Source: Musa acuminata AAA Group
Lineage: Eukaryota; Streptophyta; Magnoliopsida; Zingiberales; Musaceae
Assembly: GCF_036884655.1 (NCBI RefSeq)
Contig: NC_088339.1
Span: 25,935,501-25,999,500 of the forward strand
DNA length: 64,000 nt
Reading direction: 5' to 3'
The notes beneath the pieces were generated by a model, which saw only the letters and a list, made by a program, of their open reading frames with translations, was not told where the DNA came from and searched no databases. Shown here one piece after another: positions 11,501 to 24,540 of the stretch. Numbering within the stretch: the first letter of the stretch is position 1; every line of letters starts with the position of its first letter. Made by a program: the position numbers and the translations under genes.

Positions 11501-14500
11501 TGAAATTTGACAAATGCTTTTGTGAAGGACTCTGCTGTCTGGACCAATTCAAACCATTATATTAGCCTTATCTTCAAAATTACATATTAGCATCAATTTT
11601 GTAAAAATGAAGTTGTCCATTCTTATGAATTTTTGTTGGATTTCTGATGCCATAATTTTGAGGTTCAATATTCTGTAATAATCTTGAATGTGTATTATTT
11701 CAATCATCAAATTGATGTTAATATTTCAAAGGCTCTCCATGCAATTCTGTTTTGGTGAATGATCAAGATCACCATTATACATAGTTGGCCATTGATAACA
11801 CTAGTTCTTTTTAAATTCTTTTTTCATAGTGTCTTTTCACAAATTTATCAATATTGACCTTTATAATGTCGTTACCAATTCTCCTTTTAGGTTCAAATAA
11901 TTTTCCTCATATATATATTAAGTTTCTTTGATGTTCTTCAACAATAAAACAGTAAATGTGAATTTCGATTGGCAAGCTACAGTGATAAGACAATGCTGCA
12001 CCTAAAGTGGCCCACTTTTAAAAAGTGAAGTGATCCAGAGTCTTTTAGAAATTATTGAACTTATACACATATCTGTCTGTTGCCAATTTACTCTTTCTGT
12101 TGTGTGGTTGAGCTCTATATTATTATCATCACTTCCCCTTCCCTCTCACTTTCTCCTCTTGTGCTCCAGGTTCATAATGCTGATTCTAGAGAAAAAAAAA
12201 GACTAACATTTTCTTGTTTATAGGATGTATCCATGATACTGAGCACTCCAGAGCATCAAGAAACCATGGAGAATGTGGCTGCTAAATGCTCTGCTAAAGT
12301 TTCACTAATTCCAACGGTCACCAGTATGCCATCAAACAATATGTTCAGTGAACATTCAGGGGAAGAAGCTATTGGTTTGGTTGTTGAGTTGATAAGGGAA
12401 ATTGAGGATTCATGCATGATTAAAGGTAATTCATGTCTCCCCATACCTTTAGCTTTTACTTCCCTTTACCAAGCCTTTTGAGTAATAAGCCTTTCTTATG
12501 CTTTTGTGCTGAATCTAAGTTGGATTTTATTTCCACAGTGATGTGCTAATAAAAAAGTAGATTGGAAATTTCACTCTTGCAATGCGATTGGACTTTATTG
12601 CATATAACTTCGGGGATATGTTCCTAAATTATCTGATCTTCTAGTTTGCCATGCACTTTTGTTGCTATACTACTTTCTTTCGGTGTTCAATGTGACACTA
12701 TCTAGGTTGCATTTGTCAGAAAATATTTTATGATGTCCACCTGTCTATCATTGGTCATTTTGGCATAGGTGGTATGTTGATTCCCATACTTGGTTTGTGC
12801 TTTTACTAGTAATTGGTTGGTTCTGTGCTTTTAGTACTTATCAGCAATCAATTCAGGTTCTTGACTTGTTATGTAGGAGATGATCCTGCTCTGATTCTTT
12901 ACACGAGTGGTACAACGGGTAAACCTAAAGGTGTTGTCCACACACACAAGAGCATAATTGCTCAGGTAAACATGTTGCTTCTCCTTCTGTTAATTGATTC
13001 CTGGAACGTTAGGTCGATCTGCCTCTGCACTCAACTTTAGCTCTAAAGATGTGATGAAGACAATGGAAAATTATAACTTTGGTTTAGTCATCAAGAAAAA
13101 AAATAGACTATATTGTAATTGAAGGGATTAATTTAAGGTCCTATCTAATGGCATCAGTACAAAATACGAGTACCTAAGACTTACAAATTACTTGTATCTC
13201 ATACTTCATCGTCAATTATTTCTTTAGTTCCATTTTACTTATGGTTATATTTTTGATATGTCATTTGAGATCTCAAGTCATTTTGTTGCTTCAAAGATAC
13301 ACTTGCTGAGACAATTATGTTGTCACTTTTGCAGGTGCTAAAGTTCATTCTGGTCAACACTTTGTTACCTTGTTTCTCTGTAGTCTCTATTTTCTTTTTA
13401 GAATTTGGTGAATCCTAACTTCCAAAGAGATCACTATCTATAAGCTCTTTCACTACAATGATATAGCAACAGGACATAAATTTATGGTAACTTGTTTTAG
13501 TTCCTGAAATATCCTGGGAACCCATTGTCCAAATGCCTTTGTTCTTTGGAAAAAGCAACAAAGATTAATCACATTTTGTACCTATTACTTGTAAATAAGT
13601 GCAGCTTCTATTGTTTCCTACAGGCTCCATAGATGTGTTAACATAATTTATGGGTATCTATATTTATCATCAGTTAGGCAATGGATTTTTACACTTGTAG
13701 TGTTCATGTTGTTCAATACTTTGTAGTGACCAACAGGTGCTTTTAAGTTGTTGTACCTTACTTGCTCTGTGATTTCCTTTTGTGCTATTGTCACAGATCT
13801 CTTGATCTTCAAGTTTTTCTTAGGATATGAGGTATGCTAGTTTAAGAAGTCACTTATAGCTATAACTAGTTGCAAATTGTTGATGATGTAAGCCTTATAG
13901 CAAATAATACATGTGGCTGCTCATCCTTTATTTGTATTTCTTGCCAGATGAAATTGACTGTTACCTGTCTGAAATGTGGCACTACTTAAGCTATTCTTTT
14001 GGCTTGTTTCAGGTCCAAATTCTGTCTGAGGCTTGGGAATATACAAATAACGATCAGTTTCTGCATTGTCTACCCTTGCACCATATCCAAAATTCACGGG
14101 CTTCTCTGCTGATTAAACAATCATGCAATTAACTTGTTTTGTATGCTTTTTCTAATCGTAGCTTATAAATCTCTTATTAATGCATGTGCATATTATAGCT
14201 TCACTCAGGTCCCTGGTGGAATGCTGTTAAATATGTAGATCCGACAAGTAGTTTATGTTGATTTGTTTTTTAATAACACTTCATTTGGTTCCTTAACCTT
14301 TAGTTTACATGTTCATGGTCTCTTCAATGCTTTATTTGCGCCTCTATATGCGGGATCAGTGGTAGGTATCGAAATCTGGAATCTATTATTTGTCAGTTCA
14401 GTTTGTATCTTAATTTTGCACTTTGTTGTGTTAGGTTGGAGGTTATGATGTTTTTTCATTAGCTTGAATAATTTTGTCCATGAAGCCCTGATGATAGTTG

Positions 14501-17500
14501 TCTTATGTCTTTAGCACACTACAGTCAGCATATGCATATAATGATTGATACCTGTGGGATTCTTTTGTAGTATAATTTTTCATCAAGGTTCAAGAGTGCG
14601 TGATCTTGTAATTTCGTCATCATTAATGCTTATGTATCATTATTCTAATTACAGGTTGAGTTCATGCCAAAATTTAGCGTACGAGGTGTGTGGCAGAGAT
14701 GGCGTGATTCATACCCTAAAGATGGAAACAAAGCAGCTGATGCGATTACCTTATTTACAGGAGTAACTTCACGCAACTTGTGTTTTGTAGAAGATGATTA
14801 ATGGGATTGTACCCTTTTATCAATTCACATATGCTTGAACTATCATAACAAAAAAGAAGATGAAGTTAAAACCACTAGGTCTTTCATTTTGAAGACCAAT
14901 AGTTGCTAGAACTTAGTGTAAAGCAACTTTAAGATGCAATAATCATTCAAATTTATGAACCTACTGCCTTTTGAGGCAGTGCACTCATGGGGCTGGTATA
15001 CCATCATTTATATTATCTTTCTGCAATACATGCTAGAATAATGAACTTGTTCAGTGAAAAATTAAAATAATGTTTTTGTTGAGTACATACAAGAATAGCA
15101 GACCACTGTCTTCTCTTTATAGAAATGTTTTCATGAAAACCATTTGTTGTGATCTTGCCTTAGAAAGACAAGTTCCTTTTGTGATTATTTTGCAAAATTT
15201 TGTTCGCTGATAAAAATCTTAGGGAGAGTTGCAGAATAATTTGTGATGCTAACATTTTCCCATTTGCCAGAGAATCTAATGTAACCAAACAACTTGAGAC
15301 ATTCAATTAATGATTTGAGCCTATTCTGAAGATCATGAGTCATTGCTTTGTACTGGATCTCTGGGTTAGATGAACATAGATTTGATTTTAGATTTATGCT
15401 TACTGAATATTGTCACCAAATATTCTTTTCTGCTTTTGCTTCTCGATAGTGATAGTTGTGCAGTGACAAGCAAATACGCTTTTATTATTCTTAGTCCACT
15501 TTTTCAAATAAAGACTAACTTTTAGCTTTTTATATATATCCAAAAGCAAGACTGGGAAAAGGAAAAGGTGGTATTTATATCCTATGAGCATAACAATTAA
15601 TTATTATTTTTACATTAAAAGTTTTCAATGGAAAGACCTTTCAGAGCATTTCTCTGTGTAATGGAGATAGCATAGGTTTTTTCAAATAATTCACAGCCCT
15701 TGACATTAAATAAATTCTTTATACATTTATTTAGTTCAACATGTGAAGTCACAGTATATGGATGTTACTTTTGAATTTAGCTTCATGTCGTTTGTTTATC
15801 ATGTTGAGAACATTGAAGATTTTCAGGTTCCAACTATGTATACTAGACTGCTGCAAGGATATCAAACTATGGATTCTGATCTACAAAAGGCCTGTGCATC
15901 TGCAGCAAATCAATTGCGTCTCATGGTAGTTGCCTTTAGTGGTTTTTCATTTGTAATGTGTGAATGAAACTTCTGAACTTGGTAGTTGGTAATGGATATA
16001 TGCTTTAGTTTATGCCCTTGATAATCCAAGCTAAGCTTAACCCTTTGGAGAGTGTTTCATGTATATATACTCATACTTCAATGTGATAAGATAAGAGTTG
16101 CATCTCTAGTAGTTCTCGGCTAAGAAGCATGGACATGTGTGTTCGACATGTGTCGAACGCACATACACGTGTGTCGGACACTCGTGTGCGGCAATGCGCA
16201 CACATGGCCCTCACATGAGGGTCATATGTTTCACAAGAAAAGAAATATGGAGATTGTTGCAAGGAAACATATATCAATGTTTATTTGATGTACTCAACCT
16301 TTATTTTGGATATTTAAATAAATGTATATGATTTTAATTGTTTTAACCTGAATGATGATATTTATTTGTTCACATTGCTAAGTTTATAAAATTTAAGTAT
16401 AAATACTATGAAACTTGTGTCAATAGAATATTATATATACATATTAAAAAATACATGTGTCTTTGTCATATCTGTGTCCTAATTATTTTAAAAATGGCGT
16501 GTCACCATGTCCGTGTCGTGTGGTGTTCGTGTCCCGTGTCTATCTCCGTGCTTCTTAGGTTCTCAGCATATTATGGCTCCAGAAGTAGAATAATATATGA
16601 CTTGTTTATATCTCTGAGAAGTCGCAATGGTGCCTTACATTTAAATGATGCTTTAATAGCATCTTATTTATTGGCTCTACTGATCAAGATTTATCCTTCT
16701 TAAGTTTGAAAAAAAACCTTCAATATATTGTTAGCTTCATCCTTAACATTTGTGTTGTGCTGAGTCAACAAAGCTTTAAAAACAGGGACTAGCTTGTAAC
16801 CTCGAAAATTGATATATATTTACCTTATTTTGCTCATTTGCTAGCAAAAGCAGTATTGCCGTAAGTACCAAAGCTCACCATGTCGTATTCTGTTGACTTT
16901 CAATGTTACTTTTTTTATGGGTTTGCATAATCCATCGTTTGACATATATGGCCAGGATACGCTAAATTGTTTGAAATTTCAACTTGAAAAAAGCCAAAAA
17001 ATAATAATCTATGGTAATTAGACTGTTAAGGGCCAAGCACTTACCTTTTGACTTTCATACAAAAGTTGGGAAACTTTTATGGCCAGTCGATCCTTATTGG
17101 TCTGATACAAATTTTTATAGTTGAGCACGAATATAACATAACAAGTCAATCTTCATATAACTTTCTTGATACCTTAAGCTAAAAAGGACAAAAGACATTC
17201 TTGGAGGGCCTGATGGCATGAAAGGAAGCCTGCTCATTAGGAAGATCAAGTCATGAACACAAGTGATACTGATCCAGAGTTGCTGAGGCTTGGAATACTA
17301 TTTGGTTTGTACAACAATGAAATAGAATAAATCTGGGAATGCTGTTTGGTTTGGAATACTATAAGTAGTAGTTCTTAATTATTGTAGGCATTGCAATATT
17401 TTTTCTCATAAAATATTTCTTTTTATTATGTTCAAACTTCAAAATCATGTTTACTACAAAAAGGGATACAGGCCCTGAAGTTTTCAATCAATAACTATTA

Positions 17501-20500
17501 TCATTTACTTGATTTCCTTCCTAGATGTGTGGGTCTTCAGCTCTTCCATTTCCCGTTATGAAGCAATGGGAAGAGATAACAGGTCATCGCCTTTTAGAAC
17601 GTTATGGCATGACTGAGGTTAGTGTCATTCCTATTCACACTCTATCTCCTTTCCACCCTCTTTTCACTGTCTTATTCTCTGGTAGCTGTCCAGACTCTTC
17701 AGGAGATCATATTGATTCATATTGCTCGCCTTAGCCTGATTGAAACCTCAAAGTTACATATTTATGTCTCTGGCTGACTTGCATAGTTCTCTGTAGTTTG
17801 TGATGGCAATATCCAATCCCTTGCATGGTGTACGAAAAGGAGGCACTGTCGGGAAACCTCTTCCTCGAGTAGAGGTATGTTGAGTAATATGTTCTCTTGT
17901 TTCATTTGACTTGGTTTCTGGTCTATTGTTGCTAGGAAGATCATGCATTTCTTTTAAATTTTGCTCAAGTTAGTTTTTAATTTTTTTAGTTCAGCAATAA
18001 TTGAAATTATTATGCTCGTCTCAGTGGTATTTGATGTGTAAAATCTTAGAGTTCCAGTGAACATCCTGAAACTTTATAAGAGCTGCTCAAAGCTAGAAAC
18101 CTACCAGTAGTAGAGGTTAATAATCATTCTATTATTTATGGGCAATTTAAGTCTAACTTTACCTTAGTTTCTTTGGACAATTTTCAGATGTGTCTTCGCT
18201 ATATAGGTTTTCAACTTGTTCTTTACTTGTGGCCTCTCAGAATCTGAAAGCACTGGTTCTTACATAAATGACTTTGTTGATTAATTAGCTAACCTAGTGG
18301 CTAATAGCCTAGTTATGATGAATATACATTTTTATCTAAATATTTTTCTTAGAAAGGATGTGCACAGTCTACAATGTTTCCAGAACATTTATTCGTGATA
18401 TGGCTTCATCCTGTTAGGTGAAGATTCTTGCAGAAGATGGTAGTGAAGTTGGCACAAGGGGAGTGGGAGAGCTTTGTGTTAGAAGTCCCTCTCTGTTCAA
18501 GGAATATTGGAAACTGCCTAAGGTATGATCTAATGAGAGTTTTTCCTTTTGACCGAAGGAATACAAGTGTTGGTTTCTTCCATTTGGAAAAACTTGTTTC
18601 CACCATAATGGTTTGCTACTATATTCTTTTGCTTCCGGATCTGAAAAGTGGGCAGATGGAACTAAAATGGAAAATCCAAAAATTCTGTTTTTAATTGTTA
18701 TAATTATATGATGTCACCATTAGTAATTAACACCCATGATTTTTGACCTTTCCACAACTGTACCATAATTCTTCTCCCCGAACAATTCTGTTGTGCTGCT
18801 TAAAGTTTCCACAGTGAAGATTTATCTCTTTTAAGAACAGATACTTGATGCTTGTATAATATCATGTGATCTGTCTGTTCCCATTAACCGTAGCTTGAGA
18901 ATAGCGTTGATAGTTATTTGATGTTCTTATTTCCTGTCTTAAGAGAAAATACAATCATCAAATCACCATTGAAGAGATCCCCATAAATTTGTTATTTGAT
19001 GTTTGGTCTTTAATTGATAGATATACTATAAGCTAAGCTGGAAGACACGGTAGATTCTAAAATTGTAGGTTGAGACTGCTTCAATTTGTAAATATTGATC
19101 ATGTTAGCTTATAGGAATTAGGAACAGTGCAAAGACTAGCTTCTGGATGATAGTTTGTTATATCGTATACTTGTTAAATTGAGACTCTTTATAATTTTTC
19201 TCTTTGGTTCTTTATTTTGAATTTAGGTAACAGAGGAATCCTTTACTGATGATGGATTCTTCAAGACTGGAGATACAGTCACAACAGATGAAGATGGATA
19301 CTACGTAATTTTGGGGCGTAAGAAGCTACTGTTTTCATGCATTATGTTTAACTATTAGTAATTTGCTTATTTTTTGTCAAATATGTTGCTTATCATAAGT
19401 AGTTTGAGAATATTAAAAAAAAAATCATTGATTAATTCTTCTGGTATTTCTTCCGGTAATAATAATATTGACTATTGAAGAGGAGAATCAGCAGTATGCT
19501 GTGTAGATTGTATGCCGACCAATAAATTATTCGTTTTGTGTGTTTTGATAAGTCATGTTTTGCAGCTATACTTCACATGAATCATTTGCTTAAAAGTCTA
19601 ATCGGTATGTAAGAGGATCATATATGCAACTCTCTTTTGCATATCAAAATTGACTTGTTTTTCTGGATATGGATTTGGATTTGAATTTCCTGTAAAAGCA
19701 AAGGTTGATCTATGTAATTTTTTTGGGGAGAAAAAAATCATTTAACTATGCCTTATCAGACACTAACTGACACTATTAGTTGATTGTCTTCATAATTTAG
19801 AAAATGGATAGGACATAGCATGCAGTAGGAAGCTCTACATCAAACGTTCAGAGAATAATTTAGTGCTTACATATTGCAACCAAATGTCCAAAGTGAACTG
19901 GGTCCATGACTTAAAATCCCAAGTTTATACTTAATTGCCTACTGTATGTTGCATTAGTCAATCTACAGTTATCCTTTCATGCTTTGACTTGTATTAGAGT
20001 ACCATAAATAAATTACTAGACATGATACCTCATAATATGACCAGGATAACTGTTGCCTTCTAGACCTGTTTCCATCAATTATTAGTGATTGATATGTAAT
20101 CATCCACATTTCATGTGTGCTGAATGTACAGAAGAAGATATGTTTATTTTCATCGAGCACTGTCAGGTTTGTAGACCGATAACCTGTATCAGTGTCTGAA
20201 ATGTATTAGTTTGAAGATGCCCAACCACTAACTAATTTTTTTTGAAGTCTTGTAAAATGAGATAAATTAGAGTAGAGTCATTTGAAGTAAATTATGACTG
20301 CAAAATTTAATTTGCATATGAGTTTGTCTTGTTATCTTTTGCATGTTCTTTAGAGTTTAGACATTTATCTGTTATGTGATGGTTATAATTGTGATGCTGA
20401 TAAGAAACTACTTATTTTGCCTCCATTCCAATGACATGTACATTTGATGGAAGTGAAGAGCCATGACAGTAAAAAACTGGTTCCATAAAGACTATTTAGG

Positions 20501-22512
20501 GCCTATATTTCTAAAGATGATGACATCCACCTTACTCTTTGCAGGTACTAATGCTGATATTATGAAAGTTGGTGGTTATAAGCTGTCAGCACTAGAAATT
20601 GAAGCAATACTTTTAGAGGCAAGGAAATCTTATATCTCTCAGACGTCTTTAGTTTTCTTAAGCAATTCAGTATCAATTGCTTTAATTATTTATATCTGTT
20701 CATGAGCTTATTATTTATAACCGTTGCCTTCTAGTCTATGTAGCTTGAATGGCTTGCTATAACAGCTGAAGTTGGTCTTCTGTGTTCTCATTCAGCACAA
20801 GGCAGTGTCAGAATGTTGCATTCTGGGCTTACCGGATGAGGATTATGGGGAAATTGTATGTGCTATAATTGTGCCTCATGCAGATGCAAGTAGTGCAGAG
20901 CAAGAACAAAAGCCAGCAATAACCCTAGAAGATCTACGAAGTTGGTCCAAGGATAAACTAGCTCCATATAAGGTTCTTTACTATCATTAATAGCACATTA
21001 CTTCAGCTTTGTATTTGCTTTTTACTATAGTCTAAAGAGTACCTATGGACAAACTACAAAGACCAACCGCCTGCTGTAAATACATTTTGTTTTGGCACAG
21101 ATATGCTATTTATCATTCTTTTATTCATTTTCTTATATGTTAACTACAGCCTACTTTGAAAATCTTTTAAAAGCTTTGTTCTGTGAGCTCAAAAACATCT
21201 TCTCTATCTTGGTTCTAATTATATATGGTTACTGATTTAGTCTGCTACATATTGTTATATATTTTGGGGAGATTATATTGCACCTCCCTAGGGTTGCGGA
21301 CTTCAAGAATTTCTTTTGTATAACTTTAACCTGGAAATGCTATTCAACACATTTCTAGGCCTTGTTTCTTTTGGAACCCCTGGTTCTGATATTACAAATG
21401 GATAAAGCAAAGGACAAGTTTGATGGTTGGGGATGCTAACTGGTCATACCTCATCCAAATTCCTTTAGGTCATCAAAATTGTACCACTTCACAATTCCTC
21501 TAGGAAATCAAGCATTCCCTGTCCCTAAAATCGGGATGTGATACAAGTGTTTGACTCTTATAGCATCATTGGGCAATCATGCTGCACGCAGGGGTGCGGA
21601 AAAGATGAGGAAGGCCTGCCATCATTACTTCAATGCTGCTGCTGTTGCTCTGTCACCAGCACTACCCTTGTTGCATTATTATTAACGGTCAAATTTGTGA
21701 ACAAATTGATTTTAGTATTTATAAATATATAGTTTACATTTTGTTTTTTTAAATTTAATGTATTTAGCTACTTGTCTCTTTGTAATTAATTTTAATTTAT
21801 ATTCTGTATGCTTTATATATTTATATTTTCTTAATGTTATATATTGTATCTATGGCCATGCAACACTACCAAATATGATCCTATGTTACATGTCATATCT
21901 CTCTCAAGTCCACACATTTGTTATTTTCTATTCTTACCGGAACATTTTTGAACTAAAGGTCTCTGAGGAGGCCTCTCAATGGCTAGTGTATTTTATGCAC
22001 CTTTAGATAGTGTAGGGTTTAAAACCTATTGTAAGTGTCTAGTGCACATGGTTATGTAATACTTATGTGGAAGGGGTAAAATTTAGGAAAAAAACATTTT
22101 AAACAAAAGGACAAGATAATTTTTTGAGTTTCACCGTGGACATTTGTTGTTATGATCCACAAGGATTTTAATTTGGAATTGTTTGGACCTGGAGGATTTC
22201 CCCGTTGTTCTTGTTATACCTCTTAACACCAAATTTTTGTTGGCAAAATAGTTTGAGGATAGAATATAAGCTCATTTGTTCTTAAACAGATGCAATCCAT
22301 ATCTCATGATATTTGTTTACATTCATTCAGATCCCGACAAAGTTGTTTCTGTGGGATTCTCTTCCTCGAAATGCCATGGGAAAGGTTAGATGTGCTCCCC
22401 ACTGTATTTATTTTTCTTTTTTAGTGAATTTTTCTGTGGTCAAACTCTGTTGCATTTTACTTTTCAGGTGAACAAGAAGGAGATCAAAAAATTACTGGAA
22501 CAACAACCATAA
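8575..22512 (+). CDS. AAE13: Malonyl-CoA synthetase (acyl-activating enzyme 13-like)
   Basis: ATP-dependent malonate:CoA ligase of the ANL superfamily, which makes malonyl-CoA from free malonate. Seventeen exons: 8575-8738, 9651-9819, 10851-11054, 12224-12425, 12877-12965, 14013-14082, 14309-14361, 14655-14762, 15827-15925, 17525-17617, 17797-17874, 18418-18522, 19227-19317, 20545-20618, 20796-20972, 22331-22384, 22468-22512. This gives 624 residues in a continuous frame. The AMP-binding P-loop [11 protein letters not shown] is at 255-265. Further motifs are [17 protein letters not shown] and [21 protein letters not shown], and the catalytic lysine of NAMGK (Lys610). The first exon encodes an Arg/Leu/Ser-rich, acid-poor leader that looks mitochondrial. 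Met62 (MEVVKAAL) would start a leaderless cytosolic form, in line with the dual location reported for Arabidopsis AAE13. The first exon is the least certain. Two introns have non-canonical ends and are listed separately. Confidence 0.9.
11144..11340 (+). repeat. Dispersed repeat, copy 1 (intron of AAE13)
   Basis: About 197 bases, beginning GCAAGGTTCATCGTA and rich in GGTAC/GTACC words, inside the intron after AAE13 exon 3. A diverged copy of about the same length lies at 32742-32940 on the other strand. Shared blocks include GTTCATCGTA, CTCAGTAC, CGACAGGGGA, ATGTGTTGGTA and ACACCGATAT. No clear terminal repeats or target-site duplication are visible. It may be a SINE or MITE remnant. Confidence 0.7.
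14083..14308 (+). other. Putative U12-type AT-AC intron of AAE13
   Basis: The intron begins ATATCC and ends TTTAC. TTCCTTAAC at 14289-14297 matches the U12 branch-point consensus exactly, and its branch A at 14296 lies 12 bases before the last intron base, the usual U12 distance. Splicing at these ends restores the family sequence [18 protein letters not shown], whereas no GT-AG pair in the region does so in frame. The intron is 226 bases long. Confidence 0.85.
16120..16558. mobile_element. Mutator-like MITE in an AAE13 intron
   Basis: 439-base element with inverted ends: CTAAGAAGCATGGACA on the left, and a right end whose reverse complement starts CTAAGAAGCACGGA. It is flanked by 8-base direct repeats, GTTCTCGG at 16112-16119 and GTTCTCAG at 16559-16566, differing at one base. 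Target-site length and end structure fit a non-autonomous Mutator-like element. Inside the ends are short iterated CGTGTC-like words (16130-16190 and 16495-16545) around an AT-rich core. There is no coding capacity. Confidence 0.75.
20619..20795 (+). other. GC-AG intron of AAE13
   Basis: The upstream exon ends TTAGAG and is followed by GCAAGG; the acceptor is TTCAG at 20795. This junction joins EAILLE to HKAVSECC without insertion, as the family expects. GC-AG introns are a known minor class with strong donor context, as here. Confidence 0.75.
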
Positions 22513-24540
22513 TTTAAGTTACAAATTAACAGTGGCATTTATGGCTGATCAAAAAATTAGCAGCCCCATTAGGTTAGCAAGATCATTTTCTTCAATGAAA
22601 TCTTCTTTCCCATCAAGGCACAATTTGGATCGTGGTACTTTTATCTCTATTTATTACAGTGGCTTTAAACGTGTACCCGTCGGTCATTGGATTATGTGAC
22701 AAGTGGTAAATGTTGTCTCCAATCAAGTATGATGCAACTGTAGCGAGCATTGCAATGGTAGATTTGAATGGTGATGTAAAAGTTCAGTACAACTGTCTCA
22801 CCATAGCATCTGCGTGCCATTGGTGATCAGGGTTAAATTTCTTCATTGACGGAAAATGTTGAATGATCTTGTCCTGCTTTGATCCATGTTTAATAAAATT
22901 TTGAGATTCTTGATCGATGTTGTTGGCGATCTTTTAAGCATACTAAAGGATTGCATATCAACAGGAGCCCTGTGAAATGTCAGTAACACAGGACCTCATG
23001 TTACTTAGCTAGATGTGCTGTGATTATTATGCTTATCTACCATGATTGACAGCTGCATCAGCTGCCAAATCCTATGTTTTAAGTAAGTCTTGATGCTAGT
23101 TATAGTAGATGAGAGTGCAAGCATTTGAGGCTTCACTACATAATATTCCACTGTGTAAGGATAGTATATCTGGAACCGAGGCTTCAGTATCGATCCTTGC
23201 TTGCAAGCTGAGGATATGGATGGTTACTGTCGAACTGTTATCGAGACAATTTTAGCCTGCGAGGAAAGTGAAGAACAATACTGAATCTTCTCGACCTCCA
23301 TCATGAAGCATTTGTTTTTGCCTTTTGTTCATTGATTCGGGTGAGTGCTAAAAGAATAGCCTAAATTTTGAGGAATGAGTCGAGAAACCAAGCACAAAGT
23401 GGGTTTGATGCGATGTGTGGGTTGTGCCGGAATAAAATATTCAGGGGACAGCTACAGGAGTTAGTTCAGGTGGGTGATCCACAAATACACACTCGTTGTC
23501 AGCTTCACTCGTCACACTCATTCCTTTCCACTTGTGTGGTGGAATCTGTTGGTGGGGAAAATTTCTCGATTTTTCTGTGTCACCGGTAAGAGCATTCATG
23601 TTTTGCTTACAATCTGGTCACACATATTTGTATGTATAAACATTTAGATGCTTGGATGGAGGTACAACGTGATCGCAGCTACCACAGAGTTTGCCTGCTA
23701 CTTCCAGCAGGCAACAAATGGAGGTACCTTTCTCGCGTCATTGTTATTCTTATTTGCCTTAGATTCATCTGTTACTGTGCGCCCTGTTTCATGACTTTAA
23801 TTCTTTCGGAATGGTCCACCGAGAGAGACATTATGCTGGTGTTGTATCCGCTTGGGTTGTGGACTTGCAACTTGGTACGACTCTTGCAGAAACAAGCTGC
23901 AGCAGCAATGGTGAATCAATGGAAGTCGAATCACCGAAGAAGGCGTGTTCCAGCAGAAGGCGGTCTCCTTAATCTGGACCAGCCCCCCTCTCAGGTGTTT
24001 GACTTGAATAGGTCAAGGACGCCAACTCCACTGGTCCAAGTCATCGGTTTTCGGGAGCAGCATCAAACCGCTGTTCCCACCACTTGTTCTTGTCCGCTCG
24101 CCGCAGATAAAGCATGTGGGCAGTGACTGCCACCAACAGCGGATGGGCAATACTGACACCGACACTACTATATCTACTTACCTACTCATTTGTTGGTTTG
24201 GTTCGCTTCAAGTCATGTTGCTTTCAGGTGGCTGCCATCAAAGTTGAAGTTCCAACCGACCCGGCGTTGCTTTCTGCTGCTTCGCCTGGTGGATTCGGAC
24301 ACTTGTTCTTGGATCAAGACCTGATTTGATTAAGGGGTATCGCAAGCAATCGCAGCATCGGCTGAGCATTCATTCGTATGGTAGGAAGATCGAAGGAGAG
24401 ATTTCTGATCATTCAACTTTTCTTGGCTAGTTAGTACTCAGATCATGATCATGGCGGATAAAAGAAGATGTTGGAAAAATCATCCGGAAGAGTCAAAATG
24501 CGGTCGATGGCAAGCGGTCAACTCGGGTGATGTGCACGGA
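22513..24540. other. Intergenic, no gene recognised
   Basis: The first few hundred bases probably hold the AAE13 3' UTR. Open stretches near 23370-23590, 23630-24126 and 24114-24329 have no family features and no consistent splice structure. I find no RNA gene or recognisable transposon. Confidence 0.5.

Noticed and set aside
14083..14132. Reading AAE13 exon 6 through to the stop at 14132
   Set aside because: It would truncate the protein before the acyl-binding region, while the AT-AC junction restores the family sequence exactly.
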